Made by a program: the position numbers and the translations under genes. A stretch of 64,000 nt of DNA from Gammaproteobacteria bacterium (GTDB lineage Bacteria; Pseudomonadota; Gammaproteobacteria; Legionellales; Legionellaceae). Below are positions 1 through 9,212 of the stretch, piece after piece. The stretch spans positions 33,149 to 97,148 of the forward strand of contig JANSXK010000009.1 in the NCBI GenBank assembly GCA_024742995.1, in the 5' to 3' direction. The notes beneath the pieces were generated by a model. The model did not search any database and was not told the origin of the DNA. It saw nothing but the letters and a program-made list of their open reading frames with translations. Numbering within the stretch: position 1 is the first letter of the stretch; the number at the start of each line of letters is the position of its first letter.

Positions 1-926
1 TCATCAGAACTGATGGGAAATAATCCAGCATACACTTGTGGTTTGACGCGTAAAAATCCAGGCAGGGGTTGGGTTGCTGCATTTTTTTCTAACGTCAGCG
101 TATCGCCGACTGGTGCGCCTTGAATATCTTTGATGCCAGCAAGGACATAGCCAACTTCTCCAGCTTTGAGCTCAGAAGTTTGGGTGCGCTTTGGGGTGAA
201 AATGCCAACTTGGTCGACCATATAAGCTTTACCCGTCGACATGATTTGCATTTTTTTGCCAGCAGTCAGCGTACCATTCATAATGCGAACCAGTGATACG
301 ACACCCAAATAACTGTCAAACCAAGAATCAATGATCAGTGCTTGCAAGGGGGCTTCAATATCGCCACTGGGTGGGCGGATATGTGTCACAATGGCTTCTA
401 GGACTTCGTCAACCCCGATCCCAGATTTGGCAGAAACACGAATGGCATCTTGTGCCTCGACGCCAATGATGTCTTCAATTTCTGCAATCACACGCTCTGG
501 TTCCGCTTGCTGGAGATCGATTTTGTTTAAGACAGGCAATACATCGAGAGATTGATCAATAGCGGTATAACAGACTGCCACAGTTTGTGCTTCGACGCCT
601 TGTGCCGCATCGACCACTAAAATGGCACCTTCACAAGCAGCCAATGAGCGGGAGACTTCATAAGAAAAATCGACATGCCCTGGGGTGTCGATAAAATTCA
701 GCAAATAAGTTTTACCGTCGTTGGCTTTGTATTGGAGCGATACGCTTTGTGCTTTGATGGTGATGCCGCGTTCACGCTCAATGTCCATCGAGTCCAATAC
801 TTGCGCTGCCATCTCTCGATCAGAGAGGCCGCCACAACGTTGAATGAAGCGATCGGCCAACGTGGATTTACCATGATCAATATGGGCGATGATGGAAAAA
901 TTTCGAATCAGAGATAAATCACTCAA
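1..926 (-). CDS. lepA: Elongation factor 4 (LepA), 5' part only
   Basis: Ribosome-bound translational GTPase that acts on stalled or mis-translocated ribosomes. The reverse strand reads [21 protein letters not shown], the LepA G1 motif, followed by G-domain and domain II sequence down to [15 protein letters not shown] at the window edge. About 308 of the usual ~600 residues are present; the C-terminal part lies before base 1. No ATG precedes the conserved start, so I place initiation at the TTG at 926; a TTG at 947 is also in frame. Neither has a good ribosome binding site. The gene is divergent from mltB. Identity is certain, the start is not. Confidence 0.95.
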   Translation of the reverse strand, partial: MSDLSLIRNFSIIAHIDHGKSTLADRFIQRCGGLSDREMAAQVLDSMDIERERGITIKAQSVSLQYKANDGKTYLLNFIDTPGHVDFSYEVSRSLAACEGAILVVDAAQGVEAQTVAVCYTAIDQSLDVLPVLNKIDLQQAEPERVIAEIEDIIGVEAQDAIRVSAKSGIGVDEVLEAIVTHIRPPSGDIEAPLQALIIDSWFDSYLGVVSLVRIMNGTLTAGKKMQIMSTGKAYMVDQVGIFTPKRTQTSELKAGEVGYVLAGIKDIQGAPVGDTLTLEKNAATQPLPGFLRVKPQVYAGLFPISSD

Positions 927-1038
927 ACTAATCTGCCAAGGTTGCAAAGGGCCAATTTTAGCTGATTGGAGGGGGTAGCGTAAACAAATTAATTTTTTAG
1001 AGATTTAAAAGCTTATTTTTATACAGTTTATCCTGCTG

Positions 1039-1085
1039 AGGACTGGCATAAAACAACCAAGATATCGTTGTTTTGCGTCAGTCCT
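1039..1085. repeat. Imperfect palindrome between lepA and mltB
   Basis: Two 19-base arms (1039-1057 and 1067-1085) match as inverted repeats at 16 of 19 positions around a 9-base loop. The right arm, read on the minus strand, contains CTGACGCAAAACAAC. No T-run follows, so it does not look like a simple terminator. A related palindrome lies at 4537-4570. Confidence 0.7.
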
Positions 1086-1110
1086 GATGGTATCTTAGGC
1101 AAAGGAGTTT

Positions 1111-2118
1111 ATGAAGGAGAAATACGTGCGGCATGGGTTGAAACAAATCATGATTTTATGTGCGCTGGTTTGGATGCAGCAATTGTTTGCTGATCAAACT
1201 TTGGTGCAGCAAAAAAATACACAAACATTTATTCGTGATTTGGTAAAAAATGATAGCTTTGAGCGTAAAAAAGTTCGCGATATTTTAAGCAAAGCTGTGT
1301 ACAAGCCCAAAATTATTGCCGCCATGGAACGCCCCTACGAAAAGAAAAATTGGGATGTGTATCGGGCTAGATTTTTGACGCCGGCGCGACTTAATGCGGG
1401 GTTGGATTTTTGGCGGAATAATCAAAAGACGCTGCAGAAGGTAGAACAAGAGTATGGGGTGCCGGCAGAAGTGATTGTGGCTATCATTGGTGTGGAGACC
1501 TCTTATGGTAAACAACAAGGTAGCTACCGGGTGTTAGATGCTTTGACAACGTTGGCCTTTTTTTATCCCAAGCGCGCTGATTATTTCAAACGTGAATTAA
1601 GAGAATTTTTGTTGCTTTGTCGCGAGCATGGCGTACCTGCCACAGAGTATGTCGGCTCTTATGCAGGCGCGATGGGCAAACCACAGTTTATGCCCAGTAA
1701 TTATCGTACCTATGCGTTGGATTTCATGGGAAAAGGTCAGCCCAATTTGATGAAAGATGATAGTGACGCTATTTTAAGTGTGGCGAATTATTTTAAACGA
1801 CATGGCTGGCAAACCAGTCAGATGGTTGCTGAACCTGTACAAGTTCCAAATAAAAATGCCCAAGAGCTAAGCCTAAACGCTAGAAGTCCTAATTATACGT
1901 TTACGCAATTGTTACAAGCAGGGGTGCAGCCGCATGATCAGCAACACTCACATCCTAAAGAAGCGGGATTATTGGCACTGATCACAGACAAGGGGCCGGA
2001 ATACTGGGTGGCTTATCCCAACTTTTATGTGATTACGCGCTATAATACCAGCCCACAATACGCATTGGTGGTGTATTTGCTATCACAATCATTGCGTGAA
2101 CATTATCGACATGTCTAG
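1111..2118 (+). CDS. mltB: Membrane-bound lytic murein transglycosylase B
   Basis: Cleaves the MurNAc-GlcNAc bond of peptidoglycan, leaving 1,6-anhydro ends; acts in the periplasm. The 335-aa protein begins with a hydrophobic export segment (residues ~10-27, ending LFADQT) without an obvious lipobox. The family core is clear: GVETSYGKQQG with the catalytic Glu at residue 129, then YVGSYAGAMGKPQFMPSNY and a GKGQPNLMKDDSDAI stretch, as in GH103 enzymes. AAAGGAG precedes the ATG by a short spacer. It is followed after 9 bases by gspL. Confidence 0.93.
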   Translation: MKEKYVRHGLKQIMILCALVWMQQLFADQTLVQQKNTQTFIRDLVKNDSFERKKVRDILSKAVYKPKIIAAMERPYEKKNWDVYRARFLTPARLNAGLDFWRNNQKTLQKVEQEYGVPAEVIVAIIGVETSYGKQQGSYRVLDALTTLAFFYPKRADYFKRELREFLLLCREHGVPATEYVGSYAGAMGKPQFMPSNYRTYALDFMGKGQPNLMKDDSDAILSVANYFKRHGWQTSQMVAEPVQVPNKNAQELSLNARSPNYTFTQLLQAGVQPHDQQHSHPKEAGLLALITDKGPEYWVAYPNFYVITRYNTSPQYALVVYLLSQSLREHYRHV

Positions 2119-2127
2119 AGGGATAGT

Positions 2128-3300
2128 ATGGCGCTAACCTGCTTTTTATTCCCTGATAAGAGTGATGAACATACTATTCTGAGCCTTCGTTTGGATATGC
2201 AGGGCCAGGTCGATCAACCTTTACAACCCCGTTCTGTGGCTGACGTGCGTGTGCTGCAAGAGCAGGCACGGACCATTGTTGTGTTTCCGACCTCGTGGTG
2301 TGGTTTAAATCAAGTAGAATTGCCTCTGTTGCCCGATCGCAAAGCACGCGAAGCGATCCCATACGCTTTGGAAGATGGTGTAGCGCAGTCATTGACGCAA
2401 TTGCACGTGGCCATCGATCGTGCTTATCACCACAACCAGCATTATTTGGCCTTAGTCATCGACAAACAAATCATGATTGATTGGATGAATACTTTGGAAG
2501 ATTGGGGCGTCAATTATGATGTAATCACAGTCGATTGGTTTGCGTTGGCTCAGGGCGAAGGCTGTGTGTCAGAGCATCATGTGATGGTTAATAGTCCTGC
2601 ATTTCAAGGCACATTGACGTTGGATATTTGGGATCATCAGCCGCATATTTGGGCTGATGATTTACAATGGTATACGTTTGCACAGAGTGCCAACGTTGAG
2701 ACATTGTCAGAGGTTGTGCCAATCACCGTGTCGTTTTATGAGTGGGTTGCTGCGCGTTTATTAAAAACAAAACCCATGAATTTGTGTCAAGGTGTGTTTC
2801 AGCATGCGACGAGCCAGACGCAAGTCAAAAGCTGGTATTATCGTGCTGGATGGGTTGCGGGGTTGTGGTTATTAGCATTTATTGGGATTCATATTGGCTT
2901 AGATAGGATGATTTCTAAGCAATCTCAAGCGCTAGATCAACAAATTGCGCGTGTTTATCATGTGTTTTTCCCACAATCACAGCAAGTGGTGAACCCCAAA
3001 GTTAGAATTAAGCAATTATTAAAGCAGGGTCAAACCGGTAGTAACATTCAATTATGGTCTTTATTTGAAAATTTATCTGCGGTGTTGTCGCAAAATATGC
3101 AAGCATCAAAACAGCAAAAAGCACTAGTCCAATCTTTGCAGTTTCAAAATAAGTCTCTTACCGTAACCCTGGTATGCGATGATTTTGCAGCTTTAGAGGA
3201 TATTGAAGCAGCACTACGTAAAAAACAGGTGCATGTACAGCAGCTGTCCGCCGCAACCGAAGCAGAGCAAGTGGTGGCTAAATTGGAGTTGTCGCAATGA
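2128..3300 (+). CDS. gspL: Type II secretion system protein GspL
   Basis: Inner-membrane platform protein of the type II secretion system; its cytoplasmic part recruits the GspE ATPase and its periplasmic part binds GspM. The 390-aa protein has an N-terminal cytoplasmic domain, one membrane segment near residues 240-258 (AGWVAGLWLLAFIGIHIGL) and a C-terminal ferredoxin-like periplasmic domain, the GspL arrangement. It overlaps the gspM start by four bases (ATGA). Sequence identity to family members is low in general, so the call rests on architecture plus the GspM neighbour. The other gsp genes are not adjacent, as in Legionella where lspLM stands alone. Confidence 0.85.
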   Translation: MALTCFLFPDKSDEHTILSLRLDMQGQVDQPLQPRSVADVRVLQEQARTIVVFPTSWCGLNQVELPLLPDRKAREAIPYALEDGVAQSLTQLHVAIDRAYHHNQHYLALVIDKQIMIDWMNTLEDWGVNYDVITVDWFALAQGEGCVSEHHVMVNSPAFQGTLTLDIWDHQPHIWADDLQWYTFAQSANVETLSEVVPITVSFYEWVAARLLKTKPMNLCQGVFQHATSQTQVKSWYYRAGWVAGLWLLAFIGIHIGLDRMISKQSQALDQQIARVYHVFFPQSQQVVNPKVRIKQLLKQGQTGSNIQLWSLFENLSAVLSQNMQASKQQKALVQSLQFQNKSLTVTLVCDDFAALEDIEAALRKKQVHVQQLSAATEAEQVVAKLELSQ

Positions 3301-3773
3301 AAGCATATTGGCAACAATTAAGTGAACGAGATCAAATGGCGGCGATGGTCGGGGGCGTTTGTTTGGTTTTATATTTGTTGTACGCGCTGGTATTTGAGCC
3401 ATTAAGTTCATCTGTGACGGCGGCCCAAGAAGCATGGACGGAGAAAAAAGCGACGTTAAATTGGATGCAGCATGTAGAGAAAACCTATGTGTCTGCTAAG
3501 AAGCCACAGACCGTAACGGCGGGGAATTTACTCTCGATTTTGACCACCCGACTGAATAAAACTTCTTTTCACCGTTTTCCCCATCAATTGTCGCAGACGG
3601 CGACCGGCGATATTCAATTAACCTTTGATCAAGTGCCTTATAACCTTTTTATATTGTGGTTACAACGCCAATCAACGGAATATACGTTGATCATTAAAAG
3701 CTTGGATATGACCAAAACAGATGTTTCGGGGATAGTGAAAGCAGCGGTCATGTTTTCTGCACCTGAGCAATGA
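3297..3773 (+). CDS. gspM: Type II secretion system protein GspM
   Basis: Small bitopic inner-membrane protein that stabilises GspL in the secretion platform. The 158-aa product has the typical N-terminus, MKAYWQQLSERDQ, then a membrane segment near residues 16-35 (AAMVGGVCLVLYLLYALVFE) and a periplasmic coiled region followed by a small mixed domain. Length and layout fit GspM. Its ATG overlaps the gspL stop, so the two are probably translationally coupled. Confidence 0.88.
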   Translation: MKAYWQQLSERDQMAAMVGGVCLVLYLLYALVFEPLSSSVTAAQEAWTEKKATLNWMQHVEKTYVSAKKPQTVTAGNLLSILTTRLNKTSFHRFPHQLSQTATGDIQLTFDQVPYNLFILWLQRQSTEYTLIIKSLDMTKTDVSGIVKAAVMFSAPEQ

Positions 3774-3861
3774 CGACTGCTAGGGCAAAATCGTGAGTGA
3801 ACGCAGAGTAGCGACGTCCTAAGATCATTGTTTCAACGACCCACACGCCTAGATCCCTACG

Positions 3862-3882
3862 TCCCGTGGCTTGTCCACGGGA
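3862..3882. repeat. Short perfect hairpin (CCCGTGG type) between gspM and dsbB
   Basis: TCCCGTGG (3862-3869), loop CTTGT, CCACGGGA (3875-3882) form a perfect 8-base stem. The surrounding 3780-3930 region is non-coding on both strands and richer in G+C than its flanks. From memory, near-identical palindromes of the form CCCGYGG-CTTG-CCRCGGG are dispersed between genes in several intracellular bacteria, so this is probably one copy of a repeat family. No second copy is seen here. Confidence 0.6.
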
Positions 3883-3949
3883 TCCGCAGCCTCGTTGCGC
3901 GCAAAGACAATGGTATATGTTTTTCAACAATACTCTTGCCTCTTGGATA

Positions 3950-3978
3950 TTGCGGCGTTACAAACACAGGTTTATAAT
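3950..3978 (+). promoter_or_regulatory. Probable promoter of dsbB
   Basis: TTGCGG (3950-3955) and a consensus TATAAT (3973-3978) are separated by 17 bases, 35 bases ahead of the chosen dsbB start. Confidence 0.6.
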
Positions 3979-4013
3979 GATTGGCTATACCAACCATTTT
4001 TCAGGAGTATGTT

Positions 4014-4529
4014 GTGAATCGAATCACGTATCGTAGGTTTCAAAGTTTCATGTTGCTTGTGACCATTTTGGTGATGGGGTTTTCATTTTATATCGAATTC
4101 GCAAACCAATTACAGCCTTGTCCGCTATGTTTCATGCAGCGTGCCACAGCATTTCTCTTCGGATTTTTCTGTCTTTTTGGTTTATTAGCCGCGACTTTAA
4201 AGCGAGCTAAAGTTATTTCTACGATACAGTGTATTCTAACGCTATTGGGGGTGTATTTTTCTGCCCGTCAATTGTGGTTGCAATCACAACCTGTTGATTT
4301 GAACACGCAATGTGTACCTGGTTTAGAAGCAATGTTGCATTTGTTTTCTTGGGATGCAATTGCCAAATCCTTCCTGTGGGGCACCACGGATTGTGCGCGT
4401 ATCGACTGGCGGTGGTTTGGTATGTCTATTCCTTTATGGTCTGGCATGTATTTCACTGGGATGGTGGTGTTCAGTACCTACGTTTATACGAAAGTCGCGC
4501 GGGCACTTAGAGATCTTGATAAGTTCTAA
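4014..4529 (+). CDS. dsbB: Disulfide bond formation protein DsbB
   Basis: Four-helix inner-membrane protein that re-oxidises DsbA and passes electrons to quinone. I choose the GTG at 4014 because AGGAG (4003-4007) lies six bases upstream; this gives 171 aa, the usual size. The quinone-side pair is C36-P-L-C39 and the periplasmic pair is C100 and C127, matching C41/C44/C104/C130 of the E. coli protein. An in-frame TTG at 3981 lacks a ribosome site. The gene stands alone, with its own promoter ahead and a palindrome behind. Confidence 0.93.
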   Translation: MNRITYRRFQSFMLLVTILVMGFSFYIEFANQLQPCPLCFMQRATAFLFGFFCLFGLLAATLKRAKVISTIQCILTLLGVYFSARQLWLQSQPVDLNTQCVPGLEAMLHLFSWDAIAKSFLWGTTDCARIDWRWFGMSIPLWSGMYFTGMVVFSTYVYTKVARALRDLDKF

Positions 4530-4536
4530 ACAGAAT

Positions 4537-4570
4537 TGACACAAAAAGAGGTGCGCTTCGTTTTGTGTCA
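4537..4570. repeat. Palindrome between dsbB and tgt
   Basis: TGACACAAAA (4537-4546) and TTTTGTGTCA (4561-4570) are perfect inverted arms; the loop can pair further (GAGG with CTTC). No T-run follows. On the minus strand it begins CTGACACAAAACGAAG, close to the arm of the palindrome at 1039-1085 (CTGACGCAAAACAAC), suggesting one repeat family. Confidence 0.7.
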
Positions 4571-4596
4571 GCCCCATAAAAGTTGATAATTGATCT

Positions 4597-5775
4597 ATGC
4601 CTGTAGCTTCTGAGACACTCAATCCCAATCATTTTTCCTGCGAAGTATTGCATCGCCACACTAAGACTGCTGCGCGCATCACGCGTGTGACCACTCCTCA
4701 TGGTGATTTTATAACCCCGACTTTTATGCCGGTTGGGACGCGTGCTGGGGTGAATAATATGACACCCGCAGAATTGAAGGCCAGTGGTAGTCAAATTATT
4801 TTAGGAGGGAATACCTATCATATGTTATGTGCCCCTGGCATGGATGTGATTGAAAAAGCCGGTGGGATGCATCGGTTCATGGGTTGGCATGGGCCTATGT
4901 TGACTGATAGCGGGGGGTTTCAAGTATTTTCTTTGTCAAAAAATAGTTGTTCCATTGATGAAGAAGGCGCTCATTTTACTTTACCTGATAGCCAACGCTT
5001 GATTCATATGACGCCTACCATGTCGTTGGAAACACAAAAAATCATTGGTGCTGATATCATCATGGCGTTTGATCAGTGTACGCCGGATGCTGCATCGCAT
5101 GCGCAAGCGCAGCATATCATGGAACGGACCCATCGCTGGTTATTAGAGTCTATCGCTTATCATCAGGCTCATCCCACCTCGAGATACGGCGCCAAGCAAG
5201 CCCTATTTGGCATCATTCAAGGAGGGGTGTATGCAGATTTGCGTTTGCAAAGTGCGGAATTTGTGGCGGCACAAGCGGTGGATGGATTGGCGATTGGTGG
5301 CGAAACGATTGGCTTTGATATGCCAGCTACCGTGGAGGTGGTCCAAAGGGTGCTGCCCGTATTACCAGAAACAAAATTGCGTTATACCATGGGAGTAGGT
5401 ATGTCACCTCAAGATCTCTTGGATGTGGTAGCCCACGGTATTGATATTTTTGACTGCGTCGCACCCACACGAAATGCGCGGCATGGCGCTTTATATTGCG
5501 GTCGTGTGCAGACATCGGGTTCGTGGTTGCGGTTTGAATCGGAGCATGAACGGGGCCGCATTCAAATCAAGAAAAAATGTTATGCTGATGATCCTGAACC
5601 TATTATGCCGGATTGTACTTGTGCTACGTGCCAGCATTATTCTCGTGCTTATTTGCATCAATTGTTCAAACAAAAATATAATTTATTCACTGCATTGGCC
5701 AGTATTCATAATATTCATGTATTACAGTCAGTTTGTGATAGAATGCGCCAGTTTATTCAAGAGGAGTCACTATGA
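4597..5775 (+). CDS. tgt: Queuine tRNA-ribosyltransferase
   Basis: Exchanges guanine 34 for preQ1 in tRNAs with GUN anticodons, a step of queuosine synthesis; cytoplasmic. The 392-aa TIM-barrel protein has the [12 protein letters not shown] motif with the active-site Asp at residue 104, the [12 protein letters not shown] and RYTMGVG motifs, and the C-terminal zinc site [17 protein letters not shown]. It has about 15 extra residues at the N-terminus compared with the E. coli enzyme. Its last bases overlap ppiB (ATGA), starting a run tgt-ppiB-tsaC. Confidence 0.97.
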   Translation: MPVASETLNPNHFSCEVLHRHTKTAARITRVTTPHGDFITPTFMPVGTRAGVNNMTPAELKASGSQIILGGNTYHMLCAPGMDVIEKAGGMHRFMGWHGPMLTDSGGFQVFSLSKNSCSIDEEGAHFTLPDSQRLIHMTPTMSLETQKIIGADIIMAFDQCTPDAASHAQAQHIMERTHRWLLESIAYHQAHPTSRYGAKQALFGIIQGGVYADLRLQSAEFVAAQAVDGLAIGGETIGFDMPATVEVVQRVLPVLPETKLRYTMGVGMSPQDLLDVVAHGIDIFDCVAPTRNARHGALYCGRVQTSGSWLRFESEHERGRIQIKKKCYADDPEPIMPDCTCATCQHYSRAYLHQLFKQKYNLFTALASIHNIHVLQSVCDRMRQFIQEESL

Positions 5776-6266
5776 TAGTCATCAATACGTCCAAAGGGGA
5801 CATTAAACTAAATTTAGATGAGGAAAATACGCCTAAGACGGCAGCAAATTTTTTAGAGTATTTGCGTCAAGGGTTTTATGCCGATACCATTTTTCACCGT
5901 GTGATCAGTGGGTTTATGATTCAAGGTGGTGGATTGGATGAGTCTATGACAACCAAACCTGCGCCTAATACGGTCGAAAATGAAGCCAAAACAGGTAAGG
6001 CCAATAAGCGCGGTACAATTGCGATGGCAAGAACCTCCGATCCGCATTCTGCTTCTGCACAGTTTTTTATTAATTTGGCAGATAATGCTTTTTTAAATTT
6101 CAAAAGTGAAGATCCTCAAGGATACGGTTACTGTGTGTTTGGTGAAGTTGTGGATGGTATGGATGTTGTGGATGCGATTGCTAAAGTACAAACTGGCAAT
6201 AAAGCAGGCCATGGGGATGTGCCAACAGAAGTGATCACGATTCATTCGATCATTGAGGCTGAGTGA
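5772..6266 (+). CDS. ppiB: Peptidyl-prolyl cis-trans isomerase, cyclophilin type
   Basis: Accelerates proline isomerisation during folding. The 164-aa protein lacks a signal peptide and so fits the cytoplasmic PpiB form. Conserved segments are [34 protein letters not shown] and [15 protein letters not shown]. It overlaps tgt by four bases at its start and tsaC by four bases at its end (GTGA), so the three are likely co-translated. Confidence 0.95.
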   Translation: MIVINTSKGDIKLNLDEENTPKTAANFLEYLRQGFYADTIFHRVISGFMIQGGGLDESMTTKPAPNTVENEAKTGKANKRGTIAMARTSDPHSASAQFFINLADNAFLNFKSEDPQGYGYCVFGEVVDGMDVVDAIAKVQTGNKAGHGDVPTEVITIHSIIEAE

Positions 6267-6814
6267 TAAAACGTCTGGATGATATTGAACAAGCGCTGCG
6301 TGAACTTCGCGCGGGGCTTGTTTTGGCTTATCCAACAGAAGCAGTGTATGGCCTAGGCTGTGATCCGTTTCAGCCTGATGCAGTAGCGCGTATTTTAGCA
6401 TTGAAAAATCGCCCTCAAGATAAGGGCTTGATTTTATTAATTTCAAAATGGTCACAACTGTTGCCGCTGATTGGGGACGTGCCGTTGGCTCGCTTAGACG
6501 TGATCAAAAAAACATGGCCAGGGCCAGTGACCTGGGTATTCCCTAAATCTGCTACGCTTCCGGACTATTTGTGTGGTTCACACGATACCATTGCGGTGCG
6601 TATGACTGCCCATCCTGTGGCGCAACAACTTTGTCAGAACACACCTATTGTTTCGACCAGTGCGAATCCTCAAGGTAAAGAGCCCGCACGATCTTTGCAG
6701 GCGTTGGAGCGTTTCTTTCCAGGGGGTGTGGATGGCGTAGTGATGGGAGCACTGGGCACTGAGAACCAACCCAGCGCTATTTATGATGCGTTGACGGATG
6801 AGCGCTTGCGATAA
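6263..6814 (+). CDS. tsaC: Threonylcarbamoyl-AMP synthase, YrdC/TsaC family
   Basis: Makes threonylcarbamoyl-AMP from threonine, bicarbonate and ATP for t6A37 modification of tRNA. The 183-aa protein is the short TsaC form without a C-terminal Sua5 domain. Visible motifs are [33 protein letters not shown] and [11 protein letters not shown]. It begins with GTG overlapping the ppiB stop. Confidence 0.94.
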   Translation: MIKRLDDIEQALRELRAGLVLAYPTEAVYGLGCDPFQPDAVARILALKNRPQDKGLILLISKWSQLLPLIGDVPLARLDVIKKTWPGPVTWVFPKSATLPDYLCGSHDTIAVRMTAHPVAQQLCQNTPIVSTSANPQGKEPARSLQALERFFPGGVDGVVMGALGTENQPSAIYDALTDERLR

Positions 6815-6923
6815 GTACTTGAACCGCGGTTCGGAGTTTCAGCGTCAAATTTTCACAATCCAAACATAAAGCCAATTGAAAAAATCCTCGATAGTTTGAC
6901 GAATTTTTAATCTTTGGGTGGCG

Positions 6924-8738
6924 TTATGGTCCACGGAGAATAATGTCCATTGATTTATCAGATTCGTTGGATTGACATGATGGATGTACAGGCGCTTCTT
7001 CATTTAACGAATGGGTGTTTAACGCAGCAATCCCCAAGCTGAGTAATTTTCGTTTGTTATCCGACAGAGGCGGTTTCTGGTGATACACTTTTTGGAACAG
7101 TCTGCCATAAGTGCATTTTTCTTCTATTGTCAGTGATAGTTGCGATGCTGACACAAAATGCGCTTTTCGAGTAACATCTGGTTCTGATGCTACATAATTA
7201 ACCATTTGTTCTCTTTTGCTTTCTTTTGTTTCTGAAGAAACAGTGAAAAATGCATCCAACCATGAGCAGTGTGGTTTTTTTGTAAAGAATTTAAGATTGT
7301 TGTTCATGATTGCCAATGGAAAATTCTTATCTAATAGATGTCTATGTCGCCAAAGCATGTTTGATAAGAGGTTTTTTACCTCCGTATCAATATCTGAAGG
7401 TTGTTTATGCTTTAACTCAAAACATAAGCATCGCGCAAAAAGTTCTTGTTCTTTAATGTTTTTGCTGGCTTCGTATTTTTCGATAAGGGCTGTTAAATAT
7501 ATTCTTTGCTTCTCTTTTGTCGCGAGCATCGGACGAATAACATTAAAAATATCCAGTGCGGGTGTTGTGGTATGCTGTGTTTTATCAGGTATATGTTGCA
7601 AGGTATGAGTAAGTGCCTCGGGTGATACAGTCGCAGCACGATCATCCAGCTCATCATTGTAATATTGAGCATCGACCATAACGGAACAATACTCTGGTGG
7701 ATTAGCACTACATTGAAAAGCGTAAAATATCGTTCGGGGAAGAGGTAAAGGATCCAAACCATATTCTATGTTTATTCCTGCTGCACGATAACAATGCTCT
7801 ACAAAAGTATCAGAACGAAACATGCAGTTGGCTTCATGCTCTGAAGTGCCTCCAGGATAATGACCCCAACCAAATGTGTAGGTAAGGTTGTAGAATTTTT
7901 GATCGGATCCTTTTTCTATTATGCGCCAGGCGGTACTTAAGGACATTCTCATTGGGGCTTTATCTGTCTTCGAAGGTGGTTGGTATCTTTCTCCCCAATA
8001 GTATGTTTTTGATGAAAATGAATTGTTACCATACAATGCATTAAAAGCAATACTCGGTGTTGCGCCATCATGTGCTATCTCCATTATCAATGGATTAGGT
8101 TCTTTGCTAGATGCAACTAGAGCAATGTCACCAGCCTGACTCATCAAAGCATCATTGGGTAAAGCGGATCTGCCAGCGACATCAGCCAAACAAGGCACGG
8201 GGGTAGTTGTACAGCCAACTTCCAATGTCACATTATCATGAGACAGTCTTGTACCGTCTGGGCAATCGTAGAATGGATACAAACGCACATGATAATGCCC
8301 ATAATGATCCTCATAACGATGAGAAGATGTATTACAGGTTCTAGCAACGATAGAAACAATACTGGGTTTAGCCGCGGTAGGATTTTGTATGATCGTATTC
8401 CAATCATTTGGATTAGTACTGATAAAACCGAGGGGATAGCTCGAATCGCTTTCTATTGTATAAGTGTTATCACCACAAATGGGTCTACAATCCTCTTCAT
8501 CATCACAAATATCTTTACAAGGGCTGTGATCCTTAAAATACCCTACACACCAATTCTCTAAGGTAGCAAGATCATAAGTATAAAAATCGATACCACAAGC
8601 ATCAACACCTTGATAGGTTGGTTTTGCGTACCACAAACCTGGTACGTGTTTCGGCAAAACATGTTCACTTGTCACTTCCTGTGCTGCTAGCAAAGCTATC
8701 AACGACACACCTGTGTGGGACGTATTAAAAAACCTCAT
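6924..8738 (-). CDS. Secreted cysteine-rich protein of unknown function
   Basis: Not recognised. The ATG at 8738 is preceded by GGAG at a nine-base spacing and gives 604 aa; an upstream GTG at 8765 is in frame but without a ribosome site. The N-terminus (MRFFNTSHTG, then SLIALLAAQEV) looks like an export signal. Residues ~45-95 hold many cysteines, including CKDICDDEEDCRPICGD, which would suit disulfides outside the cytoplasm. The middle part has aromatic and Gly-rich stretches (YYWGERY, TFGWGHYPGG) and further paired cysteines; the last ~200 residues are charged and helical. It stands alone between tsaC and an AT-rich gap. An exported or host-directed role is only a guess. Confidence 0.7.
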   Translation of the reverse strand: MRFFNTSHTGVSLIALLAAQEVTSEHVLPKHVPGLWYAKPTYQGVDACGIDFYTYDLATLENWCVGYFKDHSPCKDICDDEEDCRPICGDNTYTIESDSSYPLGFISTNPNDWNTIIQNPTAAKPSIVSIVARTCNTSSHRYEDHYGHYHVRLYPFYDCPDGTRLSHDNVTLEVGCTTTPVPCLADVAGRSALPNDALMSQAGDIALVASSKEPNPLIMEIAHDGATPSIAFNALYGNNSFSSKTYYWGERYQPPSKTDKAPMRMSLSTAWRIIEKGSDQKFYNLTYTFGWGHYPGGTSEHEANCMFRSDTFVEHCYRAAGINIEYGLDPLPLPRTIFYAFQCSANPPEYCSVMVDAQYYNDELDDRAATVSPEALTHTLQHIPDKTQHTTTPALDIFNVIRPMLATKEKQRIYLTALIEKYEASKNIKEQELFARCLCFELKHKQPSDIDTEVKNLLSNMLWRHRHLLDKNFPLAIMNNNLKFFTKKPHCSWLDAFFTVSSETKESKREQMVNYVASEPDVTRKAHFVSASQLSLTIEEKCTYGRLFQKVYHQKPPLSDNKRKLLSLGIAALNTHSLNEEAPVHPSCQSNESDKSMDIILRGP

Positions 8739-9212
8739 GTGATTTGACTCCAATTTTATAAACACGATTGTAATACACCTGGATATATTGGAGAATACTA
8801 ATATTGAAAATATTATGCCCTCCTCTGCGCTGCCCTAGTAAAGAATAGCGTTTCTGTTAAATTACAAACCACGGGCTATGTGGCATTAACTCATTTTTTT
8901 ACAATAACAGGATGACCAGTTTATGAAGTCAATATTGGTATGTTCTAAGCTCGTCGGTAAAGTAGGTTGTTACATTGAATGGGGCAAGTAGGCAAAAGTA
9001 AGATGAGTGTCTCTGTGATGACTTTGGCTGTTGATTTTTTATATTCACTTTGGACGAGGTTACGGGTTTTTTTGAGTGTTGTTATGACTATGCTCATAGC
9101 GCTTAATATTATTTTTTTCGGACATATAGGGCCGAGATATTTTATTTAGAGATCAAATTTGATATTATTTGCTCATTATTATTAATAATAAATCTTTTTT
9201 CATGAGGGTAGT
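8739..9212. other. 474-base AT-rich gap
   Basis: No large gene is seen. On the plus strand a 22-codon frame (8923-8991) and a 48-codon frame (9003-9149, listed separately) are present. AATATT-GAA-AATATT (near 8805) and ATCAAATTTGAT (near 9152) are small palindromes. The region should hold the promoters for both flanking orphan genes; none matches consensus well. Confidence 0.5.
9003..9149 (+). CDS. Possible small membrane protein, 48 aa
   Basis: A short frame starting MSVSVMTLAVDFLYSLWTRL and continuing with FLSVVMTMLIALNIIFFG would form one or two membrane helices. It lies 63 bases ahead of the 508-aa orphan on the same strand. There is no clear ribosome binding site, and AT-rich DNA readily yields hydrophobic frames, so this is weakly supported; it could also be a remnant of a longer gene. 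Confidence 0.25.
   Translation: MSVSVMTLAVDFLYSLWTRLRVFLSVVMTMLIALNIIFFGHIGPRYFI

Noticed and set aside
4537..4570. Reading the dsbB-tgt palindrome as a terminator
   Set aside because: No T-run follows on either strand; similarity to the lepA-mltB palindrome favours a repeat.
8923..8991. 22-codon plus-strand frame MKSILVCSKLVG...
   Set aside because: Too short to support, no ribosome binding site.
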